64,000 bases of DNA from Liquorilactobacillus nagelii DSM 13675 (GCF_019444005.1 NZ_CP049304.1:496001-560000), one strand, 5' to 3'. Counted from the first letter of the stretch, positions 45,641-53,888 are shown. The notes: a model not told the origin generated them from the letters alone. Made by a program: numbers and translations.

Positions 45641-45783
45641 TGGCTGATTACATTAAACAATATTATTTGCTTGGACTATATACTGATGCTGACTTAGATA
45701 TTTTTGTTTCAGCTGGAATGCTAACTGGTGATGAAGAAACAGCTATCAAAGCGGCTAAGACAGCCACGCCCGCGACTGTATAA
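45640..45783 (+). CDS. XkdX-family protein
   Basis: This 47-residue protein (MADYIKQYYLLGLYTDADLD, then VSAGMLTGDEETAI) matches the short XkdX family seen at the end of phage tail modules. Its ATG overlaps the previous stop (TAATG). Confidence 0.85.
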   Translation: MADYIKQYYLLGLYTDADLDIFVSAGMLTGDEETAIKAAKTATPATV

Positions 45784-45867
45784 TTTTACTGAACCTTTAC
45801 AAGAACAACATAATTACTTAACTTATGTGGACTATGCTTAAAGTGTATCAAATGAGGAGGAAGCAAA

Positions 45868-45966
45868 ATGGAACTTTTCAGAGGGTTAAAATATTCGTTG
45901 CTCCCGAGCTTACTTTTATGGGTAATTTTGTTTTTCTTGATTAGATTGACATGGGTAATTTTGTAG
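45868..45966 (+). CDS. 32-residue membrane peptide
   Basis: A strong AGGAGGAAG site precedes a frame encoding a single hydrophobic span (SLLPSLLLWVILFFLIRLTW). It lies just before a terminator and the lysis genes, so it could be an accessory lysis peptide. No family is known. Confidence 0.5.
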   Translation: MELFRGLKYSLLPSLLLWVILFFLIRLTWVIL

Positions 45967-45989
45967 AAACTTAAAATTTAAAATAGGCA

Positions 45990-46020
45990 AGCACTTAGCA
46001 AAAAACGCTAGGTGCTTTTT
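45990..46020 (+). terminator. Terminator before the lysis genes
   Basis: AGCACTTAGC / GCTAGGTGCT forms a 10-bp stem (one G-U pair) with a 7-base A-rich loop, followed by TTTTGTTT. Confidence 0.85.
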
Positions 46021-46043
46021 GTTTGGGAAAAAGGTGATTAGAT

Positions 46044-46334
46044 GTGCATGGAATTTTAGGGCTTGGTTGGGATGAATGGGCTTCAATCACAGTTATAATT
46101 GGAGCAGTGTTTGGTTCATTTGGGTTTATAGGGAGAAATCTTTTAAAAAGGTATGTAAAAGAACCAATGGATGGCATTCGTGATGACTTAAAAACAGTGA
46201 ATGACACACAACAAAAGAATATTAACGCTCTTGAAAAACGTGAAGCTCAACAAGATAAATTGCTTGATCAGCATGAGAAAATGTTGTTGGAACACAATTT
46301 GAAAATTACGGATTTGGAGGAAAAAGTAAAATGA
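46044..46334 (+). CDS. Holin-associated membrane protein (XhlA/hemolysin-like)
   Basis: The 96-residue protein has an N-terminal membrane segment (WASITVIIGAVFGSFGFIG) and a C-terminal coiled coil (residues 45-96). Such proteins accompany holins in Gram-positive phages. The GTG start has AAAGGTG upstream. It overlaps the holin gene by four bases. Confidence 0.7.
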   Translation: MHGILGLGWDEWASITVIIGAVFGSFGFIGRNLLKRYVKEPMDGIRDDLKTVNDTQQKNINALEKREAQQDKLLDQHEKMLLEHNLKITDLEEKVK

Positions 46335-46714
46335 AGAAATTTAAGAAAATGTTGGTAGCAAATATAAACAAGCCATCGTTTTGGGTCCAGTTAGCTACTT
46401 TTATGATTGTACTGTTTGTGCTAACAGCTAAATATGTCTTTCATGTGATTTTTAGTCAATCGGACGTGATTATTATCGGTTTACTACTAAGTTCAGCTTT
46501 GGGATTTGCTGGAAGTTTTACTGGTAATAAAGCTTTAACTGAAGCTTCAAAGTCAGTTGATACATCTGGAATTGAAAAGAAGATTGATGAGATTAGCTTG
46601 GTGGTCGACAAGTTGACAGAAGCGAAGACTAATTCTAAGGCTAATTCACTTGGAATTATTTTGGATGCTGATGCAAATATCGTTGGAACTGATACACCAA
46701 ACAAGGAGGCTTAA
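46331..46714 (+). CDS. Phage holin (phi LC3-like)
   Basis: The 127-residue protein has a basic start (MKKFKKMLVANINKPSFWVQ), two membrane segments (about residues 20-42 and 47-64) and a charged cytoplasmic tail. It forms holes in the membrane at lysis. It precedes the endolysin by four bases. Confidence 0.88.
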   Translation: MKKFKKMLVANINKPSFWVQLATFMIVLFVLTAKYVFHVIFSQSDVIIIGLLLSSALGFAGSFTGNKALTEASKSVDTSGIEKKIDEISLVVDKLTEAKTNSKANSLGIILDADANIVGTDTPNKEA

Positions 46715-46718
46715 TTAA

Positions 46719-47972
46719 ATGAAGAAACTAATCGGAGTAGGAGTGGCAGCAGCTACTCTTTTTTTATGCACTCAATTAGCTTCAGCAGACACCTTACCAG
46801 TTTATGATATGTCAGAATGGCAAGGTCAGAAAACGGAGCAGCAGTTCAAAAATGTTAAGTCAGAAGTCAGCGGGTTGATTATCCGCCAGCAGTACGGATC
46901 CAACTATATTGATAAGTATGCTTCATACAATACGAATATGGCTGACAAAGTTGGTATTCCATACGGACAATACGCTTATGCGCGATTTATTTCAGCAGAT
47001 GATGCACGTCAGGAAGCTAAGGACTTCTACAATCGGTCTGACAAGAATACAAAGTTCTATGTATTAGACTTTGAAGAAAATACTGTAAAATATGGGACTA
47101 CCCAAGCAGCAGTACAAGCATGGTTAGATGAGATGAAGTCATTGACTAATAAACATGTAGTCTTTTATTCGTATAGAAACTTTGCTGATTCTTACGTTGG
47201 TCAAACACTGATTGATAAATTTGACGGCTACTGGTTAGCGGCTTACCAAGGTTCTTGGCCAAATCCGAGAAATTATGATCTATGGCAAAATAAAGATAAT
47301 CAATCTTCGGTAGCTTTTGCAACCTCACTAGATAGTTCGTTAGTTGATACTAATCGGAAATCAGTATCCTGGTGGTTTGGGTCCGAAGCTAAAACGCAAA
47401 ACAATAAACTTAATAATGATACACGTAAGCAAGGTTTTAATGTTGGTCAAACGGTTGTTTTAAAGCAGTCAGCAACAAAGTGGTATCAACCTAGAGTAAA
47501 TATTGCCAGTTACGCAAAGGGTCAGACTTATACGATTAAAGACACGCAAGATTTAGTTTTAAGTAAGTCTAACCAAGCGGTTTTACTTTACAAAGGAAGC
47601 ACACCGATGGGCTGGGCCTTAGCGCAAGATGTACAGCTGACTAGTTCGAATGTATTTAGCCAGACAACTGGAACATACACTGTGAAGTCTGGTGATTCCT
47701 GGTGGGCAATTGCAAATCGCTATGGTATTTCGATGTACACATTAGCTAGTTTGAATGGTAAGAGTATTTATAATACGATTTATCCTGGTCAAGTCTTAAA
47801 GGTCAACGGATCCGCGGCAACGAGTTCGAAAGTCTACTACATGGTTAAAAAGGGCGATACTGTTTCAGGTATTGCTAGCCAGTATGGTGTTTCTGTTAGT
47901 CAGATTAAAAGTTTATCTGGGTTGAAAAATGCTAATTTGATTTACGTTGGTCAATATTTAAGAGTTAAATAG
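46719..47972 (+). CDS. Endolysin: secreted GH25 muramidase with two LysM domains
   Basis: The 417-residue enzyme has an N-terminal signal peptide ([20 protein letters not shown], cleavage after ASA near residue 23), a GH25 domain ([28 protein letters not shown] holding the DxE catalytic pair, [16 protein letters not shown]) and two C-terminal LysM repeats ([19 protein letters not shown] and [19 protein letters not shown]). The signal peptide means export may be Sec-dependent, with the holin needed only for activation or timing. Confidence 0.95.
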   Translation: MKKLIGVGVAAATLFLCTQLASADTLPVYDMSEWQGQKTEQQFKNVKSEVSGLIIRQQYGSNYIDKYASYNTNMADKVGIPYGQYAYARFISADDARQEAKDFYNRSDKNTKFYVLDFEENTVKYGTTQAAVQAWLDEMKSLTNKHVVFYSYRNFADSYVGQTLIDKFDGYWLAAYQGSWPNPRNYDLWQNKDNQSSVAFATSLDSSLVDTNRKSVSWWFGSEAKTQNNKLNNDTRKQGFNVGQTVVLKQSATKWYQPRVNIASYAKGQTYTIKDTQDLVLSKSNQAVLLYKGSTPMGWALAQDVQLTSSNVFSQTTGTYTVKSGDSWWAIANRYGISMYTLASLNGKSIYNTIYPGQVLKVNGSAATSSKVYYMVKKGDTVSGIASQYGVSVSQIKSLSGLKNANLIYVGQYLRVK

Positions 47973-47979
47973 CAAAAAC

Positions 47980-48016
47980 AAGCCTGCTCGATTAATTTCG
48001 GGTAGGCTTATTTTTT
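47980..48016 (+). terminator. Terminator after the endolysin gene
   Basis: AAGCCTGCTCG / CGGGTAGGCTT forms a long stem with wobble pairs and ends in ATTTTTT. It closes the late transcript. Confidence 0.85.
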
Positions 48017-48043
48017 GTGTTATAAACTTTTTGAAGTTAAAGG

Positions 48044-48052
48044 TGTTATAAT
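48044..48052 (+). promoter_or_regulatory. Extended -10 promoter of the cargo genes
   Basis: TGTTATAAT (TGn plus a perfect TATAAT) lies 43 bases before the YfbU-like gene, after the late terminator. It suggests expression independent of the lytic programme, as for lysogenic cargo genes. Confidence 0.65.
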
Positions 48053-48094
48053 GTAATCGTTTTAAATAATAAATTAAAAGGGAAGTAATCATAT

Positions 48095-48658
48095 ATGAAA
48101 TTAACAGCCTATCAACGTTTAAATTTAATCAATCAATTTATAATTTTGAAAAGATTAGACAAAGTTTCTCCAAGTAGAGGCGTTACGTATTACGATGAAA
48201 CTCAATTCGATAATTATATTGAAATTTTACAAATGGGATACGAAGGACTATATGATGAAATTTTCAACTATTTAGATAAGTCAGTAGTGGATGAAAAGGT
48301 TTCAGAGTTTGTAAATCAAGTTTTATATATGTATGATAGAGGATATTTAAGTTATCAGAAATTGCCTAAGGAAGATAAAGAATTATTTGATAGCAGCAAT
48401 TTAAAGTTTCCAGGGTTTGATGGGAATGATGAAATAAATTATTATGGTTACTGTAATTTCTTTATTAATGAGATGGGTAGATACCAATATGTTTTATATA
48501 AAAACTCTGGTAAAACGAAAGACGTTAACTCTCATTCTAATACTTTAAGTAGATATTCTAAAATGACTTTAAAATTCAAACAATATGAAGATGAAAATAA
48601 AAATGGTGGAATTTTGAATTTAAACCAATTGAAAGATGTTTTTGAATTAAGCTATTAA
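48095..48658 (+). CDS. YfbU-domain protein, prophage cargo
   Basis: The 187-residue protein resembles the YfbU family along its length: LTAYQRLNLINQFIIL at the start, YIEILQMGYEGLYDEIF, FVNQVLYMYDRGYLSYQKL, FPGFDGNDEINYYGYCNFFINEMGRYQYVLY, and a C-terminal NLNQLKDVFE. E. coli YfbU has been linked to cell death, but its reaction is unknown. Placement between the endolysin and attR with its own promoter marks it as cargo expressed in the lysogen, possibly for defence. Confidence 0.8.
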   Translation: MKLTAYQRLNLINQFIILKRLDKVSPSRGVTYYDETQFDNYIEILQMGYEGLYDEIFNYLDKSVVDEKVSEFVNQVLYMYDRGYLSYQKLPKEDKELFDSSNLKFPGFDGNDEINYYGYCNFFINEMGRYQYVLYKNSGKTKDVNSHSNTLSRYSKMTLKFKQYEDENKNGGILNLNQLKDVFELSY

Positions 48659-48734
48659 TAATATTGCTAATGCTGTCTAGACATGCTTATTTTTGTACTA
48701 AAATTAATTGAAAATATTAAGGAAAGTGATATAG

Positions 48735-49040
48735 ATGTCCTTATCTTTAAAGCAACAGAAGAAATTACGATATATAATTTTGAAAAAAATGTCAAATGGT
48801 GAAAATAGTTTTTATGCTAAAGATTTTGATGTAGAAAGAGACGATTTCAGTAACGTCACAAATTCATTAAAAACACTAGATTATGTACAAAACAGTAATT
48901 TTTATTACGACGGTCAATTTGAAACAACCGATGCGGTTATTACTGAAAAAGGTGAGAAGTTTTTAAAAGATAATTCAGCATGGGGTAAGGTAGCGAAGGG
49001 GTTTAAAACAATTAATGGAATAAAAAAATTCTTAGAATAG
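48735..49040 (+). CDS. YjcQ-like winged-helix protein, prophage cargo
   Basis: The 101-residue protein (QQKKLRYIILKKMSNGENSF, then TTDAVITEKGEKFLKDNS) resembles the YjcQ family, a winged-helix-like protein found in phages and next to phage ends. GGAAAGTG precedes the start. Function unknown. Confidence 0.75.
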   Translation: MSLSLKQQKKLRYIILKKMSNGENSFYAKDFDVERDDFSNVTNSLKTLDYVQNSNFYYDGQFETTDAVITEKGEKFLKDNSAWGKVAKGFKTINGIKKFLE

Positions 49041-49077
49041 AATTATGTGCTATATGTAATAAACTTTTCTAGATAAA

Positions 49078-49098
49078 GATAGTCAAAGAGATAGTCAA
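49078..49098 (+). repeat. Two near-copies of the integrase arm site beside attR
   Basis: GATAGTCAA occurs at 49078-49086 and 49090-49098, one base different from GTTAGTCAA near attL, and spaced 12 bases apart. They are in the expected place for P'-arm or P-arm sites on the other side of the core. Confidence 0.6.
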
Positions 49099-49145
49099 TA
49101 AATTAAAATACTCTTATTGCAGTACTTATAAAGATAATAAGGAGA

Positions 49146-49159
49146 CCTGTACTCTCCTT
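49146..49159 (+). other. attR of prophage 1 / probable attL of prophage 2
   Basis: This is the second exact copy of CCTGTACTCTCCTT. It is followed by a T run and, after 68 bases, by the second integrase gene, whose position relative to this copy mirrors that of the first integrase to the tRNA. Confidence 0.85.
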
Positions 49160-49227
49160 TTTTTGCTGTTTTCAGATAATTGAAGGGTGTTTAAAACGTT
49201 GATTTAACGGCATTCTTACAATTTGTT

Positions 49228-50370
49228 TTACGTTATCTTACGTCTACTTTTAAAAGTTTGGTGCACTTTTGGTGCACTTGGTGCACCGATTGTTGATAGA
49301 ACACTTTCAATTTTGTTGTCAGATTTCATCTTATATTCGTCTATCAAATAAGAGTACACACGACTTGTTGTAGAAATATCTGAATGACCTAAGCGTTTAG
49401 AGATGATATATAAATCTATCCCTTTTGATAACAAGAAAGCTACATGAGTGTGTCTGAGTGAATGGAAATGCAGACTAGGCTTGTCTATCTCACAAGCTGT
49501 TAAACACTCTCTAAGTGTCTTGTTAACACCCGAAGATGTGGGGATAGTGTTATATTGATTTTTAAAAATCATGTCATTGTTTTTCACTTTTAAATCTTTT
49601 AGGACGGTTAGGGCTGATTCATTAACACGGACCACTCTTTTAGAAGATTCATTTTTAGTATCTTTGAATTCTTGCAGTCCCTCATGCCAGGACTTAGTGA
49701 TGCTAATCGTTCTAAAGTTGAAGTTAACATCTTTCCATGTGAGTGCTTGCAGTTCTCCTAAACGAGCACCGGTATAAATTGCTAGTAGAATCATGTATTT
49801 TGATGTGAAATTGGAGTTCCTTGTTTTTAAAATATGATTTACTAGGCGGTCCATTTCGTCGATGTTTAAATAGTCGATGACACGGGTCTTTTTTTTATTA
49901 AAGACAATATTGGTGTTTTGTACGAAATCTTTCGATATGACACCATCATAGATTGCATCTTTAACACAAGCGTGAATTAAGGAATTATATTTAGATACAG
50001 TCGATTTAGCATGGTGTTTGCCATAAGTGGTGATAAACATCTGGTACTTTCTGCGATCAATATTTTCAATCGCTATTTTGCCTAAACGACTATTTAAAGC
50101 GTTGTAAGCTTGTTTGTAGGTTAACTTTGTTCGTTCAGATACACTTGGCTCTTTATATGTTTCGAACCAATTCCAAAAATATTCAGCGAAGGGTGTACTA
50201 GAATCAACGGATATGAAGTCTTTACTTTTAAGAACTTCTAGTTCACTAGCATATGAAGTAGCGTCACTTTTTTTTATGAAAGCTTTCGTTTTAAAGTGTC
50301 GCTTGTTCTGATCATCGTACCAGCTAACTCGAACTTGATATTTGCCATTTTTCTTACGAATACTGGCCAT
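49228..50370 (-). CDS. int: Phage tyrosine integrase (prophage 2)
   Basis: The 380-residue recombinase has an N-terminal arm-binding domain (YQVRVSWYDDQNKRHFKTKAF), a core-binding domain and a catalytic domain with TGARLGELQAL (Arg), SLRHTHVAFL (His/Arg), LGHSDISTTSRVYSYL (His and the Tyr nucleophile). It differs clearly from the prophage 1 integrase. It is transcribed towards the tRNA-derived sequence. Confidence 0.95.
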   Translation of the reverse strand: MASIRKKNGKYQVRVSWYDDQNKRHFKTKAFIKKSDATSYASELEVLKSKDFISVDSSTPFAEYFWNWFETYKEPSVSERTKLTYKQAYNALNSRLGKIAIENIDRRKYQMFITTYGKHHAKSTVSKYNSLIHACVKDAIYDGVISKDFVQNTNIVFNKKKTRVIDYLNIDEMDRLVNHILKTRNSNFTSKYMILLAIYTGARLGELQALTWKDVNFNFRTISITKSWHEGLQEFKDTKNESSKRVVRVNESALTVLKDLKVKNNDMIFKNQYNTIPTSSGVNKTLRECLTACEIDKPSLHFHSLRHTHVAFLLSKGIDLYIISKRLGHSDISTTSRVYSYLIDEYKMKSDNKIESVLSTIGAPSAPKVHQTFKSRRKIT

Positions 50371-50404
50371 TGCAATTGCTCCTTTCTTAATTTAAAATAT
50401 AAAA

Positions 50405-50476
50405 AGGGTGTATTTCACCTTAGTTAATATTTGACAGGCACATCTCAAACTTTGGTCGGGGCGGGATGTGTTTTTA
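50405..50476 (+). ncRNA. Candidate two-hairpin RNA beside the integrase (prophage 2)
   Basis: Hairpin 1 is GGTG-TATTT-CACC (50407-50419); hairpin 2 is CACATC / GATGTG (50439-50470) with a loop holding CTTTGGTCGGGG, followed by five T. This mirrors 10885-10973 in prophage 1, including hairpin order, loop motif and position at the 5' side of the integrase. The terminator end overlaps the last bases of the methyltransferase gene on the other strand. Confidence 0.55.
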
Positions 50477-51343
50477 TATTTGTTTTAATTCAATTTTGCC
50501 AAAAGATTCAAGTTTAGTAACAGGACTTGCAAATAAATATTCTTTAGCAACTCTTTTTTTATTTGCTGAATAATTTAAAGAATATTCAAATGATTGAGAG
50601 TTATCTTTGTATAGATTGAGGATTTCGGGTGCTTGATCATATGTTGTTATCCATCTATATCCTTCAAGTTTTAAAATGGCTTTTGCCAAAGACGCATGTT
50701 CTTTGTTGGAACAAAATGACAAATACAAATTCTTCCCTTGTTTGAAGTAGGGTGGATCAAAAAATATAAAGGTATTTGTTGGATTATAGTGACCTAATTC
50801 ATTAGAAATGAATTTTTTTGCATCCAATCGTGATAAACGAATTCGATTGTTTAGTTTTGTAATAGTTTCTATTTTTTGAATTAGCTTATCTTTAAGGAAT
50901 CTACAATTTATTTTATATTTTCCAGTTTGATTTTTCCCACCCATAGGTCCACCATTTATAACACCACTAACATTCGTTCTGTTTAGAAAGAGAGTTGAAA
51001 AAGCATTATTAATTGAAAAAGGATCGTCCTTAAATAATTCATGTATTTCTTTTTGGTGGTGCCATTCTTCTATAGAAATATTAGTATTGGTTATCCTATT
51101 AATAAGTTCAGAAGGGTAATTAAGAATAAAAAACCAAACGGAGAAAATCGACTTATCATAATCATTAATAACAGCTTGTTTAACAAGGTTATTCTCAAGA
51201 AGATATAAAGTTACACCTGAACCGCCTGCAAAGGTTTCAATATAAGTTTCCGAACAATTATTTAATTCAATTAAATGTTGAACATAGGAAGCTAACTGTG
51301 TTTTTCCTCCTGGATAACGAAGGGGAGATTTTGTTGTAGGCAT
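50474..51343 (-). CDS. D12-class DNA N6-adenine methyltransferase
   Basis: The 289-residue enzyme carries SPLRYPGGKTQL (SAM-binding motif X region), TYIETFAGGSGVTLYLL (motif I), VINDYDKSIFSVW (motif II) and the catalytic FFDPPYF (DPPY, motif IV). D12 enzymes methylate adenine, often in short palindromes such as GATC. The ATG at 51343 is chosen because AAGGAG lies upstream. It is 20 bases behind the ATPase gene on the same strand, so the two form an operon. Confidence 0.93.
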   Translation of the reverse strand: MPTTKSPLRYPGGKTQLASYVQHLIELNNCSETYIETFAGGSGVTLYLLENNLVKQAVINDYDKSIFSVWFFILNYPSELINRITNTNISIEEWHHQKEIHELFKDDPFSINNAFSTLFLNRTNVSGVINGGPMGGKNQTGKYKINCRFLKDKLIQKIETITKLNNRIRLSRLDAKKFISNELGHYNPTNTFIFFDPPYFKQGKNLYLSFCSNKEHASLAKAILKLEGYRWITTYDQAPEILNLYKDNSQSFEYSLNYSANKKRVAKEYLFASPVTKLESFGKIELKQI

Positions 51344-51363
51344 ATTTGCTTCTCCTTTCAAAA

Positions 51364-53037
51364 TTATTTATCAATTATGATTCCATTTTTCTTCATTAAC
51401 TCTGAAATATCTTTGTAGATAGTCTTGATAAAATTTTCAAAAATATTTTTATTTTTGCGTATGTATCTTGTTCTTATTTTATTACTTTCTTGTAAATTAT
51501 TTTCATACCATGCTTTGTATTTTCCAATTCCACTTGTATCATTATTAACTCCTTTTATATCAATTGGTAGATTAAAACTATTGAAATCATTTTTGAATAC
51601 GTTTTTACTTTTTCTAATATCCTTGAAAAAAGTGTCATCTCCGCTTAACGAAAGGATCCAGTATACTAATTCTTTTTCTAAAGGATAACCTTTAATACTT
51701 GGAATCGTATAGTGGCGAATAAAGCTCGATTTTATTTTCTTATCAGCATCTGCCGCATCAGCATCTGCTATTACTATACCATTAACTTTTTCAAGAATAG
51801 AGGGATAATTGATACATAACTTGTGTAGTAATACATACGATGTTCCTGTTCTTTCTTCAGGATTAACATCAAATTGCCATTTAACATGTCTCATTATTTT
51901 TCTATTATGTAATAAGGCTGATAAAAATTTCTTTGCTACCTTATCTTCACAAAAAATATTAACATTTGTTTGTGTGGATATATCATCTTTTGTATGTGGA
52001 GATAATGTCAGTTCGGAGTAGGCTTCAGAGTAATTTGGATTTTCAATAACTCCAAGTTCATCATCTTTCATATACTCAGAAGTTATTTCATTAATTTTCA
52101 GATATCCTTTTTCTATGAACTTTTTCTGAGAAATAGCATGTTGAATTAAATAAAGAGAATGTGTATTAAAAACTATTTGAACATTATATTTATTTGACCA
52201 ATTAATAAGATAATCAAATAGATTAACTTGTGCAACAGGATGTAAACTGGATTCAATTTCATCAATTGACCATATTCCAGTTAATTGATCTTTTCTTGCA
52301 ATGCGTTGAAACGATATCATAGTATTCACAAAAGAGCTCATGTTATCTTCACCACTGGAAATAGTATTAATATCGTAATAAGAATTTGACGGGCCGAGAG
52401 TGTGTTTTATAAAAGATTTAGATGTAGCGTCAAAAGAATCAATACTTGAAAAATCAGGGCGTAGTAAAACGCTTTTATAGAAGTCACCTATAAATTTAAT
52501 TTCTTGTTTGGTATAAATATCTTCTTGGGTTGTATTTGCTAGCATGGTATTGACTAAAGGATACAGTCTGTCAAGTTTTGTAAAGACAGAAGGCAAATTA
52601 AAATAACCGTCTCCCTGTGCTCGACCACTTGGAACTAATCGAAATCGAGATATTTCATCAGTACCTGGCTTTTTTTCGGGATAAAGAGGTATAGGTTCTT
52701 TTAAATGTAAATTATTGTTAATAGTCATTCTAATATCATAGGAATAGGTGTTTTTATCAGTTTTAGTGGAAAGCTTAAACACATCTGAAAATTTTGTTTG
52801 CATTTTCTTTTTAAATATATCTTCTTTTTTCGTTCTGAAGGGTTGTGCTATTAATCCCATGACAGTTGATTTTAAAGTTCCATTTCTTCCGAATATAACA
52901 GTTACGTTTTTTCCAAGATTTATTCTCTGGTTTTTAAATTTTCTAAAGTATTGTATATCTATGCCATATATACGTTTAATAATCATTTTCTTATTGTCAG
53001 ATAAACCTAACTTGTTTTTTGGCTTGAATTCATTCAT
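51364..53037 (-). CDS. OLD-like ATPase with C-terminal TOPRIM nuclease domain
   Basis: The 557-residue protein has an ABC/SMC-like ATPase: Walker A as GRNGTLKST (residues 50-58; Leu replaces the last Gly of GxGKST), signature SSGED (227-231), Walker B in IWSIDEIESSLHP (255-267) and an H-loop in FNTHSLYL. Residues about 358-440 look like a TOPRIM domain with NIFCEDKVAKKF (Glu364) and IVIADADAAD (Asp425, Asp427). This is the layout of OLD-family nucleases used in anti-phage defence. It lies between integrase and repressor, a cargo site, and is paired with a DNA methyltransferase. Confidence 0.88.
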   Translation of the reverse strand: MNEFKPKNKLGLSDNKKMIIKRIYGIDIQYFRKFKNQRINLGKNVTVIFGRNGTLKSTVMGLIAQPFRTKKEDIFKKKMQTKFSDVFKLSTKTDKNTYSYDIRMTINNNLHLKEPIPLYPEKKPGTDEISRFRLVPSGRAQGDGYFNLPSVFTKLDRLYPLVNTMLANTTQEDIYTKQEIKFIGDFYKSVLLRPDFSSIDSFDATSKSFIKHTLGPSNSYYDINTISSGEDNMSSFVNTMISFQRIARKDQLTGIWSIDEIESSLHPVAQVNLFDYLINWSNKYNVQIVFNTHSLYLIQHAISQKKFIEKGYLKINEITSEYMKDDELGVIENPNYSEAYSELTLSPHTKDDISTQTNVNIFCEDKVAKKFLSALLHNRKIMRHVKWQFDVNPEERTGTSYVLLHKLCINYPSILEKVNGIVIADADAADADKKIKSSFIRHYTIPSIKGYPLEKELVYWILSLSGDDTFFKDIRKSKNVFKNDFNSFNLPIDIKGVNNDTSGIGKYKAWYENNLQESNKIRTRYIRKNKNIFENFIKTIYKDISELMKKNGIIIDK

Positions 53038-53123
53038 GTAAAAATGCCCCCAAAAATTTTAATATCAATTTAAATATATCATAAAAATTACTTTTATATG
53101 TATAAAAAATATCCGAATCATGC

Positions 53124-53190
53124 TAGAATGAAAACGGATAATTTATAAGCTCTAATCTGTTCCCCCCCAAGGTGATAGGTTAGGGCTTAT
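53124..53190 (+). ncRNA. Candidate short RNA or terminator hairpin between OLD-like and CI genes
   Basis: An extended -10 (TGC plus TAGAAT, 53121-53129) is followed by a stem GCTCTAATCT / AGGTTAGGGC enclosing a loop with seven C, then TTATTTCTTTTG. The order suggests a plus-strand transcript of about 50 bases ending at the 3' end of the CI gene. It may simply be a terminator. Confidence 0.45.
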
Positions 53191-53888
53191 TTCTTTTGTG
53201 TAATAACTTTACCAATTACACGTACGTCCTGTGCCGGATAGATCATGTCTGAATACTTCTCGTTAATTGATTTTAATCTAATCTTTCCATCTTCACGATA
53301 AATTTTTTTGCATGTAACGCCAATGTCCTTAATTGAAACAATCACAATTTGACCGTCATAATCAGGAACTGGTTGATAGTGGACAAAGGCTTGAGAGCCT
53401 CGCATGAGAAGAGGTTGCATTGAATCGCCGGCAATTGTTACCACTTCATCGGCACCCCGTGGAACTTCATTTCTGACGACTATTTCTTGCTGAGCATCTT
53501 CATAATCACCGTCGATTGGAGTGCCTGCAGCAGTACATCTATTATTAACAATATATTTCTTAGACATTTCAGAAATGCCATTTTGTTTATTAAGTTGATC
53601 GATTGCAAACTTATAAACATTACTTTTTCTGTTGGATTCAAGTTGTTCATATATTGAAACGATGTTTTTATTTTTATTATTTATCGGAGGAAAAAAGTTA
53701 TTTATACTAACCCCGAACAAGTTAGCTAGTGAAAATAATATATCTTGTTTGGGTGCTCTTGTCCCTGCTTCATAATTGGCAATAGCACTTTTGCCAATAC
53801 CAACTTTTTCAGCTAAATCAGTTTGTGTCCATTTTCTGTCTTCACGTAATTTTCTAATTACATTTCCAGCATATTTTGCTAAATCCAT
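53187..53888 (-). CDS. CI-type repressor with S24 self-cleavage domain
   Basis: The 233-residue protein has an N-terminal XRE helix-turn-helix (WTQTDLAEKVGIGKSAIANYEAGTRAP) and a C-terminal LexA-like peptidase domain: cleavage site Ala121-Gly122 in CTAAGTP, catalytic Ser156 in AGDSMQPL and Lys194 in VTCKKIYR. It should be inactivated through RecA in the SOS response. This is a different induction mode from prophage 1. Confidence 0.95.
   Translation of the reverse strand: MDLAKYAGNVIRKLREDRKWTQTDLAEKVGIGKSAIANYEAGTRAPKQDILFSLANLFGVSINNFFPPINNKNKNIVSIYEQLESNRKSNVYKFAIDQLNKQNGISEMSKKYIVNNRCTAAGTPIDGDYEDAQQEIVVRNEVPRGADEVVTIAGDSMQPLLMRGSQAFVHYQPVPDYDGQIVIVSIKDIGVTCKKIYREDGKIRLKSINEKYSDMIYPAQDVRVIGKVITQKK

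Larger units (their letters stand above)
9447..49159. mobile_element. Prophage 1, complete-looking temperate siphophage
   Basis: The element is bounded by the same 14-bp sequence at 9447-9460 and 49146-49159, which is the 3' end of tRNA-Ser. It holds every module expected of a siphophage in order: integrase, immunity, replication, late regulator, terminase, portal, head, connectors, tail, baseplate, holin and endolysin, cargo. Two genes look damaged: the primase-helicase (22-bp duplication) and the C terminus of the minor head protein (frameshift). It may therefore be defective, or helped by the resulting split products. Confidence 0.93.

Noticed and set aside
25398..49209. AAAACGTTGATTTA shared by region B (about 25398) and the sequence after attR (about 49193) as a possible second att core
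   Set aside because: The match is only 14 bp of AT-rich sequence plus a few more with a mismatch, and the positions do not bound any element.
49228..50370. Second integrase as a relic of prophage 1
   Set aside because: It lies outside attR, has a full catalytic set and heads its own immunity and replication genes, so it belongs to a separate element.
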